Of a DNA stretch of 64,000 nt, positions 53,886 through 63,008 are shown piece after piece (the first letter of the stretch is position 1; the number at the start of each line of letters is the position of its first letter). The notes beneath the pieces were generated by a model. That model saw only the letters and a program-made list of their open reading frames with translations, did no database searches and was not told where the DNA came from. Where the stretch lies: contig JASGKX010000001.1 of assembly GCA_049840475.1 (NCBI GenBank), positions 2,480,001 through 2,544,000 of the forward strand, given 5' to 3'. This DNA is from JBGVSA01 sp049840475 (GTDB taxonomy: Bacteria > Pseudomonadota > Gammaproteobacteria > Burkholderiales > Rhodocyclaceae). Made by a program: the position numbers and the translations under genes.

Positions 53886-54728
53886 CTAGCCCGGCAACAA
53901 TAACCCCAATTCATCCGCCGCCGTCCGCAACACGGGCAGCACGCGCTTTTGCATGTCCGGCACGGAAATGCGCGAGCTGTGCGTGCCGAGGTTCAGCGCT
54001 GCGACGACCTTGTGTTGCGGATTGAAGATCGGTACGGCAATCGAGCGCAGACCGACTTCGAGTTCCTGATCGATCAGCGCATAGCCTTCGGTGCCCACTT
54101 GCCGCAGCACCGCACGCAGTGCGTCGGCATCGGCCACGGTGTAGGCGGTGCGCTTGATGAGTTGCGCACGGCCGAGGAAGGCGTCGAGCTGGGCGGGCGA
54201 GAGCGCAGCGAGCAGCACGCGGCCCATGGACGTGCAGTACGCCGGGAGGCGGCTACCGACGGACAGATCCACCGACATGATGCGGCTGGTGGTCTTGGAG
54301 CGCGCGACGTAGAAGATCTCTTCGCCTTCAAGCGTGGCGACCGAGCACGACTCATGCAGTTGCGCGCTGACCCGTTCGAGGACCGGCGAGGCCAGCGTGG
54401 CCAGCGGCGATGAGCTGAGGTAGGCGTGGCCCAGTGAAAGCGTCTTGGGTGTCAGCACGAAGTGGCGTTCGTCGTCGCTGGTGGCAAAACCCAATTGCTG
54501 GAGCGTGTAAACGCAGCGCCGCACGGCCGCGCGCGAAAGCCCTGTGCGCAATGCCAGTTGCGCCACCGAAAGCCCGCGCTTTTGCTGCCCGAATGCCGAG
54601 ATGACCAACAGCCCGCGCGCCAGCGACATCATGAAGTTCGGGTCGCCCGCGAACGTATTGAGCGCGGCGGCTCGGCTGGCGATTTCCGGCGTTGCGGCGG
54701 ACGCGCTCCCTGTTTCTGTCTCTTCCAT
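53886..54728 (-). CDS. pcaR: IclR-family regulator of the pca operon
   Basis: A 280-residue regulator with an N-terminal winged helix-turn-helix (LSVAQLALRTGLSRAAVRRC) and a C-terminal IclR effector domain (SVATLEGEEIFYVARS, LPAYCTSMGRVLLAALSP, YALIDQELEVGLRSIAVPIF). This PcaR/PcaU/PobR subgroup activates protocatechuate genes, often responding to beta-ketoadipate or protocatechuate. It is divergent from pcaI with a 278-bp region holding matching half-sites. Confidence 0.9.
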   Translation of the reverse strand: MEETETGSASAATPEIASRAAALNTFAGDPNFMMSLARGLLVISAFGQQKRGLSVAQLALRTGLSRAAVRRCVYTLQQLGFATSDDERHFVLTPKTLSLGHAYLSSSPLATLASPVLERVSAQLHESCSVATLEGEEIFYVARSKTTSRIMSVDLSVGSRLPAYCTSMGRVLLAALSPAQLDAFLGRAQLIKRTAYTVADADALRAVLRQVGTEGYALIDQELEVGLRSIAVPIFNPQHKVVAALNLGTHSSRISVPDMQKRVLPVLRTAADELGLLLPG

Positions 54729-54865
54729 CGAACTCTCCGTTACAGACGTGCCGCAGCCTTGCGCAGTACGCCGGGGTTCATGACATTCTGGTCGAATATC
54801 GCACCCATTAGCGATTATCGGTATTGCTGGGTGCGTTCGCGGAAGATTACAGTGCTTTCACTCAC

Positions 54866-54889
54866 CGCACAAACGTGCGTTTATCGCAC
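54866..54889 (+). promoter_or_regulatory. PcaR/PcaU-type operator with three CGCAC half-sites
   Basis: CGCAC (54866-54870), GTGCG (54875-54879) and CGCAC (54885-54889) are spaced about 10 bp apart, giving one inverted pair and one direct repeat. IclR-type PcaU of Acinetobacter is known to bind an inverted pair plus a third repeat spaced 10 bp. A further TCGCACC occurs at 54799-54805. It lies 118-141 bp upstream of pcaI. Confidence 0.65.
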
Positions 54890-55006
54890 AACACAAAAGG
54901 TGAGGTGTGCGCCCTGACAGAGAGGGCGCTGGCAAGAATCCAACCGGAATCCGTCCGGACGGATTCGACACCGACCATGCGAATGCATGGAGGAGACAGC
55001 AGCGTC

Positions 55007-55687
55007 ATGATCGATAAGACCCGTGCGTCCGCCGCCGAGGCGGTCGCCGATATCCACGACGGCGCCACCGTGATGATCGGTGGTTTCGGCACGGCGGGGC
55101 AGCCGGCCGAGCTGATCGATGCGCTCATCGAACAGGGCGCGCGCGACCTCACCATCGTCAACAACAATGCCGGCAACGGCGAGACCGGGTTGGCGGCATT
55201 GCTCGCGACACGCCGCGTGCGCAAGATCGTATGTTCCTTCCCACGCCAGAGCGATTCTCAGGTGTTCGATGCGCTGTATCGCGCTGGCGACATCGAACTC
55301 GAACTCGTGCCGCAGGGCAACCTGGCTTTGCGCATTCAGTCTGCCGGCGCTGGCTTTGGGGCGGTGTTCACGCCGACCGGCTTTGGCACGCTGCTGGCTG
55401 AAGGCAAAGAGACGCGCGAGATCGACGGTCGCCAGTATGTGCTGGAATATCCGATCCGCGCCGACTTCGCGCTCATCAAGGCGCACCGCGCCGATCGCTG
55501 GGGCAACCTCGTCTATCGCAAGACGGCGCGCAACTTCGGGCCGATCATGGCGACCGCCGCGCGCTGCACCATCGCACAGGTATCCGAGATCGTGCCGCTG
55601 GGCGAACTCGACCCGGAGGCCGTGGTGACGCCCGGCATCTTCGTCAAACGCGTGGTCGCGCTGCCGCAGAAGGGAGCCCTTCAATGA
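55007..55687 (+). CDS. pcaI: 3-oxoadipate CoA-transferase subunit A
   Basis: A 226-residue alpha subunit that, with PcaJ, moves CoA from succinyl-CoA to beta-ketoadipate. TVMIGGFGTAGQPAELIDAL is the glycine-rich signature and GNLALRIQSAGAGFGAVFTP a conserved segment. The start at 55007 follows GGAGGAGA; the open frame from 54824 covers the promoter and is rejected. The first gene of pcaIJFHGBDC. Confidence 0.95.
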   Translation: MIDKTRASAAEAVADIHDGATVMIGGFGTAGQPAELIDALIEQGARDLTIVNNNAGNGETGLAALLATRRVRKIVCSFPRQSDSQVFDALYRAGDIELELVPQGNLALRIQSAGAGFGAVFTPTGFGTLLAEGKETREIDGRQYVLEYPIRADFALIKAHRADRWGNLVYRKTARNFGPIMATAARCTIAQVSEIVPLGELDPEAVVTPGIFVKRVVALPQKGALQ

Positions 55688-56334
55688 ACCGTCTTACCCG
55701 CGACCAGATGGCGGCGCGCGTGGCGCGCGACATTCCCGAAGGTGCCTACGTGAACCTTGGCATCGGGTTGCCGACACGCGTGGCGAATTTCCTGCCGCGC
55801 GAGCGCGAGATCTTCTTGCACAGCGAAAACGGTCTGCTCGGCATGGGGCCCGCACCGGCGCCCGACGAAGTCGACCCCGAACTCATCAATGCCGGCAAAG
55901 AGCCTGTGACGCTGCTGCCCGGCGGGTGCTTCTTCCACCACGGCGACTCGTTTGCCATGATGCGCGGCGGTCATCTGGACGTCTGCGTGCTGGGGGCCTT
56001 CCAGGTATCGAGCAAGGGCGATCTGGCCAACTGGCATACCGGTGCTGCGGACGCGATTCCCGCCGTGGGCGGCGCGATGGATCTGGCCATCGGCGCCAAG
56101 CAGGTGTTTGTGATGATGGAATACCTGACCAAGAGCGGCGAATGCAAACTCGTCGAACACTGCACTTATCCGCTCACTGGCATTCATTGCGTTGACCGCA
56201 TCTATACCGATCTGGCCGTCGTTGACATCACGCCGGATGGCCCGATCGTGCGGGAGATGGTCGATGGTCTTGATTTCGACGCCCTGCAGGCCATGACTCC
56301 CGTGCGCTTGCGCATGCTCGAAGAGGTCGTCTGA
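55684..56334 (+). CDS. pcaJ: 3-oxoadipate CoA-transferase subunit B
   Basis: A 216-residue beta subunit with the catalytic glutamate in the SENGLLGMG motif and GIGLPTRVANFLP near the N-terminus. The ATG overlaps the pcaI stop (ATGA), coupling the two subunits. Near-normal family length. Confidence 0.95.
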   Translation: MNRLTRDQMAARVARDIPEGAYVNLGIGLPTRVANFLPREREIFLHSENGLLGMGPAPAPDEVDPELINAGKEPVTLLPGGCFFHHGDSFAMMRGGHLDVCVLGAFQVSSKGDLANWHTGAADAIPAVGGAMDLAIGAKQVFVMMEYLTKSGECKLVEHCTYPLTGIHCVDRIYTDLAVVDITPDGPIVREMVDGLDFDALQAMTPVRLRMLEEVV

Positions 56335-56335
56335 C

Positions 56336-57548
56336 ATGATCGACGCCTATATCTGCGACGCCATCCGCACCCCCTTCGGCCGCTATGGCGGCGCGCTGTC
56401 GAGCGTGCGCCCCGACGACCTTGGCGCGGTACCGCTGCGCGCGCTCATGACACGCAACCCCGGCGTTCAACTGGGGCGCGGTCGACGACCTCATCTACGG
56501 CTGCGCCAATCAGGCCGGCGAAGACAACCGCAATGTCGGCCGCATGTCGTTGTTGCTCGCCGGCCTGCCCAAGGAGGTGCCCGGCACCACCGTCAATCGC
56601 CTCTGCGGTTCGAGCCTCGACGCCGTCGCCATGGCCGCCCGCGCCATCAAGGCAGGCGAGGGGCATCTTCTGATCGCAGGCGGCGTGGAGAGCATGTCGC
56701 GCGCGCCGTACGTCATGGGCAAGGCCGACGCGGCGTGGTCGCGCAACATGAAGATCGAAGACACCACCATCGGCTGGCGCTTCGTCAATCCACAGATGAA
56801 GCGCGACTATGGCGTCGATTCGATGCCCGAGACGGCCGAGAATGTCGCCACCGAATTCAACGTGAGCCGCGCCGACCAGGACGCCTTCGCATTGCGTAGC
56901 CAGCAGCGTGCGGCGGCCGCGCAGGAATCCGGCAGGCTCGCACGCGAGATCACGCCGGTCGATGTCGTCGGTCGCAAGGGCGATGTGACGCAGGTCTCGC
57001 ACGATGAGCACATCCGCGCCGACACCACGCTCGACGCACTGACCCGTTTGAAGAGTGTGGTGCGTGATGGCGGCACGGTCACGGCGGGCAATGCCTCGGG
57101 TGTGAATGATGGTGCTGCCGCAATCCTGTTGGCGTCGGCGGAGGGCGTGCGCCGTCACGGCTTGAAGCCGCGCGCACGCGTCGTGGCCGCTGCCGCTGCG
57201 GGTGTCGCCCCGCGCATCATGGGGTTCGCGCCGGCACCGGCCATGCGCAAGGTACTGGCGCTGGCGGGGCTGACCATCGGGCAGATGGACGTGATCGAGT
57301 TGAACGAGGCGTTTGCCGCACAAGTGCTGGCTGTCACGCGCGATCACGGCCTGGCGGACGACGCTGCCCACGTGAATCCGAATGGCGGCGCGATTGCCAT
57401 CGGGCACCCGCTTGGCGCGTCAGGTGCGCGGCTCATTACCGCCGCCGTCAATCAGTTGGAGCATCAGCAGGGACGATACGCGCTATGCACAATGTGCATT
57501 GGCGTCGGACAGGGGATTGCCGTCATTATTGAACGAACACCCGCCTGA
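56336..57548 (+). pseudogene. pcaF: 3-oxoadipyl-CoA thiolase, apparent frameshift near the 5' end
   Basis: Thiolase for the last step of the beta-ketoadipate pathway, making succinyl-CoA and acetyl-CoA. The first frame encodes MIDAYICDAIRTPFGRYGGA up to about residue 43, then the normal sequence (AVDDLIYGCANQAGEDNRNV) continues in the next frame. The break is at 56465-56471, and deleting one base restores the protein. All catalytic residues are present downstream: NRLCGSSLDAVAM (nucleophilic Cys), GGAIAIGHPLGASGARL (His) and CTMCIGVGQG (second Cys). Since the operon is intact, a base-calling error is more likely than a true pseudogene. Confidence 0.88.
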
Positions 57549-57615
57549 CGGCGGGCAAGTGCCGCGCAACGCCCGCAGAGGCAGCGGCCCGAACAGAGAG
57601 AGGAGACACACGCTC

Positions 57616-58329
57616 ATGATCATCACGCCGACCGGCTATCGTCGCCCCATGGCGGGCACCCAGCCGGATTATCTCCACGCGCCGTACGGCTCGTCCGTCA
57701 AGCGGTCGCCGCGCCAGCCACTCATCATGCTGCCGCATTCCTTGTCCGAAGTGACCGGCCCGGTCTTCGGCTACGGCGACGTGCAGGAGGGGGACAACGA
57801 TCTGACCGCAGGCCACGCCGACCAGCCGCAGGGCGAACGCATCATTGTCACGGGACGTGTGCTCGACGAGAACGGCCGCCCCGTGCCACATACGTTGGTC
57901 GAACTGTGGCAAGCCAACGCGGCGGGGCGCTACCGTCACGCCGTGGATAACCACGATGCGCCGCTGGACCCGAATTTCACCGGCAACGGGCGCACGATCA
58001 CAGACGCCAACGGTCGCTATCGCTTCGTCACCATCAAGCCCGGTGCGTACCCGTGGCGCAACCACTACAACGCGTGGCGCCCGCAGCATATTCACTTTTC
58101 GGTCTTCGGCCCGGCATTCGCCACGCGTTTGGTCACGCAGATGTATTTTCCGGGCGACCCGCTGCTGCCGTATGACCCGATCTTCAACTGCGTAGCCGAC
58201 GCCAAGGCTGCCCAGCGCTTGATCGCGCGCTTCGACTGGGAACACACGATCCCCGAGATCGCGCTGGGCTACAGTTTTGACATCATCCTGCGCGGCCCCG
58301 AAGCCACGCCGATGGAGAATCGCAAATGA
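57616..58329 (+). CDS. pcaH: protocatechuate 3,4-dioxygenase beta subunit
   Basis: A 237-residue subunit with the non-haem Fe(III) site. Iron ligands are visible as the tyrosines in GRYRFVTIKPGAYPW and RNHYNAW and the histidines in RPQHIHFSVFG. LVELWQANAAGRYRH is the intradiol signature. It opens protocatechuate to 3-carboxy-cis,cis-muconate. Start at 57616 follows GAGAGGAGA; the longer frame overlaps the thiolase. Confidence 0.97.
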   Translation: MIITPTGYRRPMAGTQPDYLHAPYGSSVKRSPRQPLIMLPHSLSEVTGPVFGYGDVQEGDNDLTAGHADQPQGERIIVTGRVLDENGRPVPHTLVELWQANAAGRYRHAVDNHDAPLDPNFTGNGRTITDANGRYRFVTIKPGAYPWRNHYNAWRPQHIHFSVFGPAFATRLVTQMYFPGDPLLPYDPIFNCVADAKAAQRLIARFDWEHTIPEIALGYSFDIILRGPEATPMENRK

Positions 58330-58889
58330 GCCTGAGCACCACGAGTTCGCAAACCGTCGGCCCGTACTATCGCATCGGGCTGGACTGGCTGATCAAGACC
58401 GACCTCGCGCCGGAGGGTGTGGCGGGGGAGCGTGTCGTGATCGAAGGGCGCCTGACGGATGCCGACGGCAAGGGCATTCCCGATGCCGTGCTGGAAATCT
58501 GGCAGGCCAATTCGCGGGGGCGTTATCCCAGCCCCAGCGACACGCGCGAAGAGATCGAACTGGAATCCGCCTTCCGTGGCTGGGGCCGCGTGCCGACCGA
58601 CGACAACGGCGTGTTCCGCTTTACCACCATCAAGCCGGGCAGCGTGCCGGGCTACAACGGTGAGCCGCAGGCGCCGCATCTGAACGTGACGCTGCTGATG
58701 CGTGGCATCCTGCGGCATCTATATACGCGCATGTACTTTCCCGATGACGCCACGACGCATGACCCGGTGCTGGCGCTGGTGCCGCAGGAACGCCGAGCCA
58801 CGCTCATCGCACGCCAGACCAGTCCTGGCAAGTTGCACTGGGACGTCGTCGTGCAAGGGCAGGGCGAGACGGTGTTCTTCGATTGCTGA
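58326..58889 (+). CDS. pcaG: protocatechuate 3,4-dioxygenase alpha subunit
   Basis: A 187-residue intradiol-dioxygenase subunit without an iron site of its own. TSSQTVGPYYRIGLDWL is the typical N-terminus and LEIWQANSRGRYPSPSDTR the intradiol motif. The ATG overlaps the pcaH stop. Confidence 0.97.
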   Translation: MSLSTTSSQTVGPYYRIGLDWLIKTDLAPEGVAGERVVIEGRLTDADGKGIPDAVLEIWQANSRGRYPSPSDTREEIELESAFRGWGRVPTDDNGVFRFTTIKPGSVPGYNGEPQAPHLNVTLLMRGILRHLYTRMYFPDDATTHDPVLALVPQERRATLIARQTSPGKLHWDVVVQGQGETVFFDC

Positions 58890-58922
58890 ACAGCGAATGC
58901 CCACTGTATGGAGCCGCTGAAG

Positions 58923-60314
58923 ATGGCCGCTGACCCGAACGATTGCGAATCCGCTGGCAGCGCCATCCTCGCGGCCATGTTCGGTTCGCGCGAGATGGAC
59001 GTCATCTTCAGCGACGCCGGCTGGATCGGACGCATGCTGCGTTTTGAGGCAGCCTTGGCGCGCGCTGAGGCGGCCGAGGGCGTGATCCCGGCCACGGCGG
59101 TTGCAGCCATCGAGGCGCAATGCGCAACGTTGCCGGACATTGCAACACTCGCATCTGCTGCCGCGCTGGCCGGCAATCCGGCCATCCCGCTCGTGAAGGA
59201 CCTTACTCGCAGAGTGGCTGCCGTCGATGAACCCGCCAGCCGCTACGTGCATTGGGGCGCGACCAGCCAGGACGTGATGGATACCGCGCAGGTGCTGCAA
59301 TTGCGCGACGCGCTGTCGGTGCACGATGCGCAACTGTCCACGCTGTGCGCCGCGTGTGTGGCACTGGCGCAAGCTCATCGCAATACGCCGATGATCGGGC
59401 GCACATGGTTGCAACAGGCCTTGCCCACGACCTTTGGCGTCAAGGCTGCTGGCTGGTTGTCTGCGTTGGCACGTCATCGCCAGCGCTTGCTGCACGTGCG
59501 CCGCGATGCACTGGTGCTGCAATTTGGCGGCGCAGCCGGCACGTTGGCGTCGCTCGGCGACCGGGGCGTGGCGGTGGCGCGCGCGTTGGGGCGCGAACTT
59601 GATCTGCCGGTGCCGGACATGCCGTGGCATGCGCACCGCGACCGCATTGTTGAAGTCGGCGCGGTGGCCGGCCTTATCATTGGCTCGCTGGGAAAGATCG
59701 CGCGTGACGTGTCGCTGATGATGCAGACCGAAGTGGGCGAAGCCTTCGAGCCTGCCGCGCCGGGTAAGGGCGGCTCTTCAACCATGCCGCACAAGCGCAA
59801 TCCGGTCGGCTGCGCCGTGGCACTGCAGGCTGCCACGCGTGCGCCGATGCTGGTTGCCGCGCTCTACGCCGGCATGGTCCAGGAACATGAGCGCGGACTC
59901 GGTGGCTGGCACGCCGAATGGACGACGCTCCCCGAACTGATGCGCGTGGCGTCAGGGGCGGCTGCGCACATGGCCGAGGTGTTGCAGGGGCTTGAAGTCG
60001 ACACTGATCGCATGCGCACCAACCTCGATCTCTCCTGTGGCACGGTCATGGCTGAGGCCGTAACCATGGCGCTGGGCGATGCGCTCGGTCGGCAAGCCGC
60101 GCACGAACTTATCGAACACGCGAGCCGCCAGGCGCTGGCCGAAGGTCGCCCGCTGCGAGAGGTGCTTGCCGGCATCGACGCAATTCGCAAGCACTTGTCT
60201 CCGCAACGGCTGGACGAACTTTGCGACCCGAGCCGTTACCTTGGCGTCGCAGGGGCTTTCGTCGATGAAGCACTGGCGCTGGCGCGTGAAGTGGAACAAC
60301 AGATCAAGGAGTGA
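58923..60314 (+). CDS. pcaB: 3-carboxy-cis,cis-muconate cycloisomerase
   Basis: About 463 residues, a fumarase/aspartase-superfamily enzyme that closes carboxymuconate to gamma-carboxymuconolactone. GKGGSSTMPHKRNPVGC is the superfamily signature and HWGATSQDVMDTAQVLQLRD another conserved segment. ATG at 58923 lies 9 bases after GGAG; an in-frame ATG at 58908 without a ribosome site is an alternative. Confidence 0.96.
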   Translation: MAADPNDCESAGSAILAAMFGSREMDVIFSDAGWIGRMLRFEAALARAEAAEGVIPATAVAAIEAQCATLPDIATLASAAALAGNPAIPLVKDLTRRVAAVDEPASRYVHWGATSQDVMDTAQVLQLRDALSVHDAQLSTLCAACVALAQAHRNTPMIGRTWLQQALPTTFGVKAAGWLSALARHRQRLLHVRRDALVLQFGGAAGTLASLGDRGVAVARALGRELDLPVPDMPWHAHRDRIVEVGAVAGLIIGSLGKIARDVSLMMQTEVGEAFEPAAPGKGGSSTMPHKRNPVGCAVALQAATRAPMLVAALYAGMVQEHERGLGGWHAEWTTLPELMRVASGAAAHMAEVLQGLEVDTDRMRTNLDLSCGTVMAEAVTMALGDALGRQAAHELIEHASRQALAEGRPLREVLAGIDAIRKHLSPQRLDELCDPSRYLGVAGAFVDEALALAREVEQQIKE

Positions 60315-60317
60315 CGA

Positions 60318-61145
60318 GTGATAACCGAGGTGGCGACTGACCACGCCGTTGTCAATGCGAACGGCATCAATATCCGATTTCAGCTCGAAGGGCCGGTAAA
60401 CGCGCCGGTTGTCGTGCTGTCCGCTTCGTTGGGTACCGACCTCTCGATGTGGGCGTCGCAAGCCGAAACACTGGCCAGACACTATCGCGTGCTGCGCTAT
60501 GACACACGCGGACACGGCGGCAGCGATGTGCCGCTCGGCCCGTATTCGCTCGACCAGTTGGGTGCTGACGTGGTGGGGCTGCTCGATGCGCTGAGTATTC
60601 CTCGCGCGCATTTCTGCGGCATTTCGATGGGCGGGCTTATCGGCCAATGGCTGGGCATTCATGCGCCGCATCGCTTATTGAGCCTGACCGTCGCCAACAC
60701 CGCCGCTCGCATCGGCACGCGCGAAGGCTGGCTCGATCGCGCCGCGCTCGTGCGCCGCGCCGGTATGGTGCCAGTGGTTGAAGCCACGCCCGCACGGTGG
60801 TTTACGCCGGGATTCGTCGAGTACCAGCCGGCTGCTGTTGCGCGCGCACTCGCGATGCTGGGCGCCTGCCAGCCCGAAGGCTATGCCTCGTGTTGCGAAG
60901 CGCTGGCCGACGCCGATCTGCGCGACACCATCACGCACATCCGTGTGCCGACACTGGTCATCGCTGGTCTGTACGACCCCGTGACGACGCCCGCCGATGC
61001 CGACTTCATCGCCAGCCGCGTCGGCAACGCACGCCGCGCCGACCTGGCCGCCTCTCACCTGTCCAGCATCGAAGCCGCGCACAGCTTCAACGATGCGCTA
61101 CTCGGCTCGCTGATGATGCGCGATTCGGCGAAGACGTTGGCTTAG
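60318..61145 (+). CDS. pcaD: 3-oxoadipate enol-lactonase
   Basis: A 275-residue alpha/beta hydrolase. The nucleophile elbow is in HFCGISMGGLIGQWLGI, the acid region in PTLVIAGLYDPVTTPADADF and the histidine in LSSIEAAHSFNDA. It hydrolyses the enol-lactone to beta-ketoadipate. GTG start at 60318, after AAGGAG; PcaC is encoded separately, not fused as PcaL. Confidence 0.94.
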   Translation: MITEVATDHAVVNANGINIRFQLEGPVNAPVVVLSASLGTDLSMWASQAETLARHYRVLRYDTRGHGGSDVPLGPYSLDQLGADVVGLLDALSIPRAHFCGISMGGLIGQWLGIHAPHRLLSLTVANTAARIGTREGWLDRAALVRRAGMVPVVEATPARWFTPGFVEYQPAAVARALAMLGACQPEGYASCCEALADADLRDTITHIRVPTLVIAGLYDPVTTPADADFIASRVGNARRADLAASHLSSIEAAHSFNDALLGSLMMRDSAKTLA

Positions 61146-61182
61146 GGGAGTGGGAACGTGTCGTGCATGGGGTCGCTTTTTT

Positions 61183-61213
61183 GTGACTTCTTTGCCGATA
61201 ACAAAGAAGTTAC
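61183..61213. repeat. inverted repeat and dispersed-element-like sequence between pcaD and pcaC
   Basis: GTGACTTCTTTG (61183-61194) and CAAAGAAGTTAC (61202-61213) form a 12-bp stem with one mismatch; the next bases CTCGCCCGCCGGGGCGAA are the kind of sequence that recurs in many intergenic regions of beta- and gamma-proteobacteria. In this operon it could act as an RNA stabiliser or partial terminator. Confidence 0.45.
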
Positions 61214-61301
61214 TCGCCCGCCGGGGCGAACTCCCGGCCAACGACCGCTCGCAGTTGCGAGAGAGCATGAACAAGAAACGAACAGGTTCTGAGGTACAGG
61301 C

Positions 61302-61691
61302 ATGGACGAAAAAGACCGCTTCGACCAAGGCATGAAAACCCGCCGCGCTGTGCTCGGCGATGCCCACGTCGACCGTACCGTGGCCCGCCGCACTGACTTC
61401 AATGGCGAATTCCAGGACTTCCTCACGCGCTACGCGTGGGGCGACATCTGGACTCGTCCCGGATTGCCGCGCCACACACGCAGCCTGATCACCGTCGCCA
61501 TGCTCATCGCATTGAACCGGCAGGACGAATTGCGCATGCATCTGCGTGCCTCGTTCAACAACGGCGTGACGCGTGACGAATTGAAGGAACTGATCATGCA
61601 CTCGGCACTGTATTGCGGCCTGCCGGCGGCGAACTCGGCGATGCATCTGGCAGAGGAAGTGTTCGCGGCGATGGATGGAAAGGAAGGCTGA
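61302..61691 (+). CDS. pcaC: 4-carboxymuconolactone decarboxylase
   Basis: A 129-residue enzyme of the CMD/AhpD-like family. It decarboxylates gamma-carboxymuconolactone to the enol-lactone. LRASFNNGVTRDELKELIMH and ALYCGLPAANSAMHLAEEV are the core motifs. It is separated from pcaD by 156 bp holding the repeat above. Confidence 0.95.
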   Translation: MDEKDRFDQGMKTRRAVLGDAHVDRTVARRTDFNGEFQDFLTRYAWGDIWTRPGLPRHTRSLITVAMLIALNRQDELRMHLRASFNNGVTRDELKELIMHSALYCGLPAANSAMHLAEEVFAAMDGKEG

Positions 61692-61764
61692 GCACCCGGA
61701 ACACCGCTACACCGCTCGGGCAGCCAGCGGAACCAGGCAGCCAGAACCCTGATGGAGGAGAGAC

Positions 61765-62946
61765 ATGAAAAACACAATGACAAAGACATTGGGCGCCATC
61801 GCCGCGGCGGTGACGACCCTGCTTGCGACGCACGCCGCGTGGGCCGACACCATCAAGGTGGGTCTGGTGGGCGAGTTCTCTGGTCCTTTCGCTGACTACG
61901 GCAAGGAGATGATGGCCGGCATCAAGGCCTACCAGAAGATTCACGGCGATACCGTCGGCGGCCACAAGATCGAGATCGTCACCAAGGACACCACCGGCCC
62001 GTCGCCCGAGATCGCCAAGCGCGTTGCGCAGGAGTTGATCGTGCAGGACAAGGTGCAGTTTCTCGCCGGCTTCGGGCTGACTCCGAACGCGATGGCCGTG
62101 GCACCCATTGCCACGCAATCGAAGACGCCGATGGTGGTGATGAATGCGGCGACCGCCGCGATCACCACGGCTTCGCCATACATTGTGCGGTTCTCGTTCA
62201 CGCTGCCGCAGATGACGGTGCCGATGGCGACCTGGGCGTCGAAGAACGGCATCAAGTCGGTCTATACGGTCGCCTCGGACTACGGCCCCGGCATCGATGC
62301 GGAAGAAGCCTTCATCAAGGCCTTCAAGGCCAACGGGGGCAGCATCGTCGGTTCGGTGCGCGTGCCGCTCAAGAGCCCGGAGTTCGCACCTTTCGTGCAA
62401 CGCGTGAAGGATGCCAAGCCGCAGGCGGTGTTCGTCTTCCTGCCAGCGGGCGAGCAGGGCATTGCCTTTATGAAGAGCTTTAACGAACGCGGGCTGGCGC
62501 AGGCCGGCATCAAGGTGATCGCGCCGGGGGACCTCACCGACGACAACGTGCTCGAAGCAATGGGCGAGCCGATCGTTGGCGTGATCACCACGCACAATTA
62601 CTCCGTGGCGCATGACTCGCCGGAGAACAAGGCTTTCCTGAAGGCCTTTGCGGATGCCAACGGCACCAGCATGCGGCCGAACTTCATGGCGGTGGCGGCC
62701 TACGACGGCATGGCCGCGATCTATGAAACCGTGAGCAAGCTCAACGGCAAGATCGAAGGCGAAAAGGCCATGGACGTGCTGAAGAACTTCAAGACGGTGA
62801 GCCCGCGCGGCCCGGTTGCGATCGACCCGGCCACGCGCGAGATCGTGGAGACGGTATACGTGCGCCGCGTCGAACGCCGCGACGGCAAGCTCTACAACGT
62901 GGAGTTCGATTCCTTCCCGAACGTGAAGGATCCCACCAAAGAGTAA
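61765..62946 (+). CDS. ABC transporter solute-binding protein, branched-chain amino acid/aromatic acid type
   Basis: A 393-residue Peripla_BP_6 (LivK-like) protein. The signal peptide is at 1-27 (AAVTTLLATHAAWA), then IKVGLVGEFSGPFADYGKEM and a long type I periplasmic-binding fold (PIATQSKTPMVVMNAATAAI). Directly after the pca operon on the same strand, it probably delivers protocatechuate or a related aromatic acid, as such proteins often do in beta-proteobacteria. Start at 61765 follows GGAGGAGAG. Confidence 0.88.
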   Translation: MKNTMTKTLGAIAAAVTTLLATHAAWADTIKVGLVGEFSGPFADYGKEMMAGIKAYQKIHGDTVGGHKIEIVTKDTTGPSPEIAKRVAQELIVQDKVQFLAGFGLTPNAMAVAPIATQSKTPMVVMNAATAAITTASPYIVRFSFTLPQMTVPMATWASKNGIKSVYTVASDYGPGIDAEEAFIKAFKANGGSIVGSVRVPLKSPEFAPFVQRVKDAKPQAVFVFLPAGEQGIAFMKSFNERGLAQAGIKVIAPGDLTDDNVLEAMGEPIVGVITTHNYSVAHDSPENKAFLKAFADANGTSMRPNFMAVAAYDGMAAIYETVSKLNGKIEGEKAMDVLKNFKTVSPRGPVAIDPATREIVETVYVRRVERRDGKLYNVEFDSFPNVKDPTKE

Positions 62947-63008
62947 GTCCGCTCCGGGCCGGCATCTGCGTGTCGGCCCGCACGATGCAGCAGCATGGAG
63001 TTCTTCGC

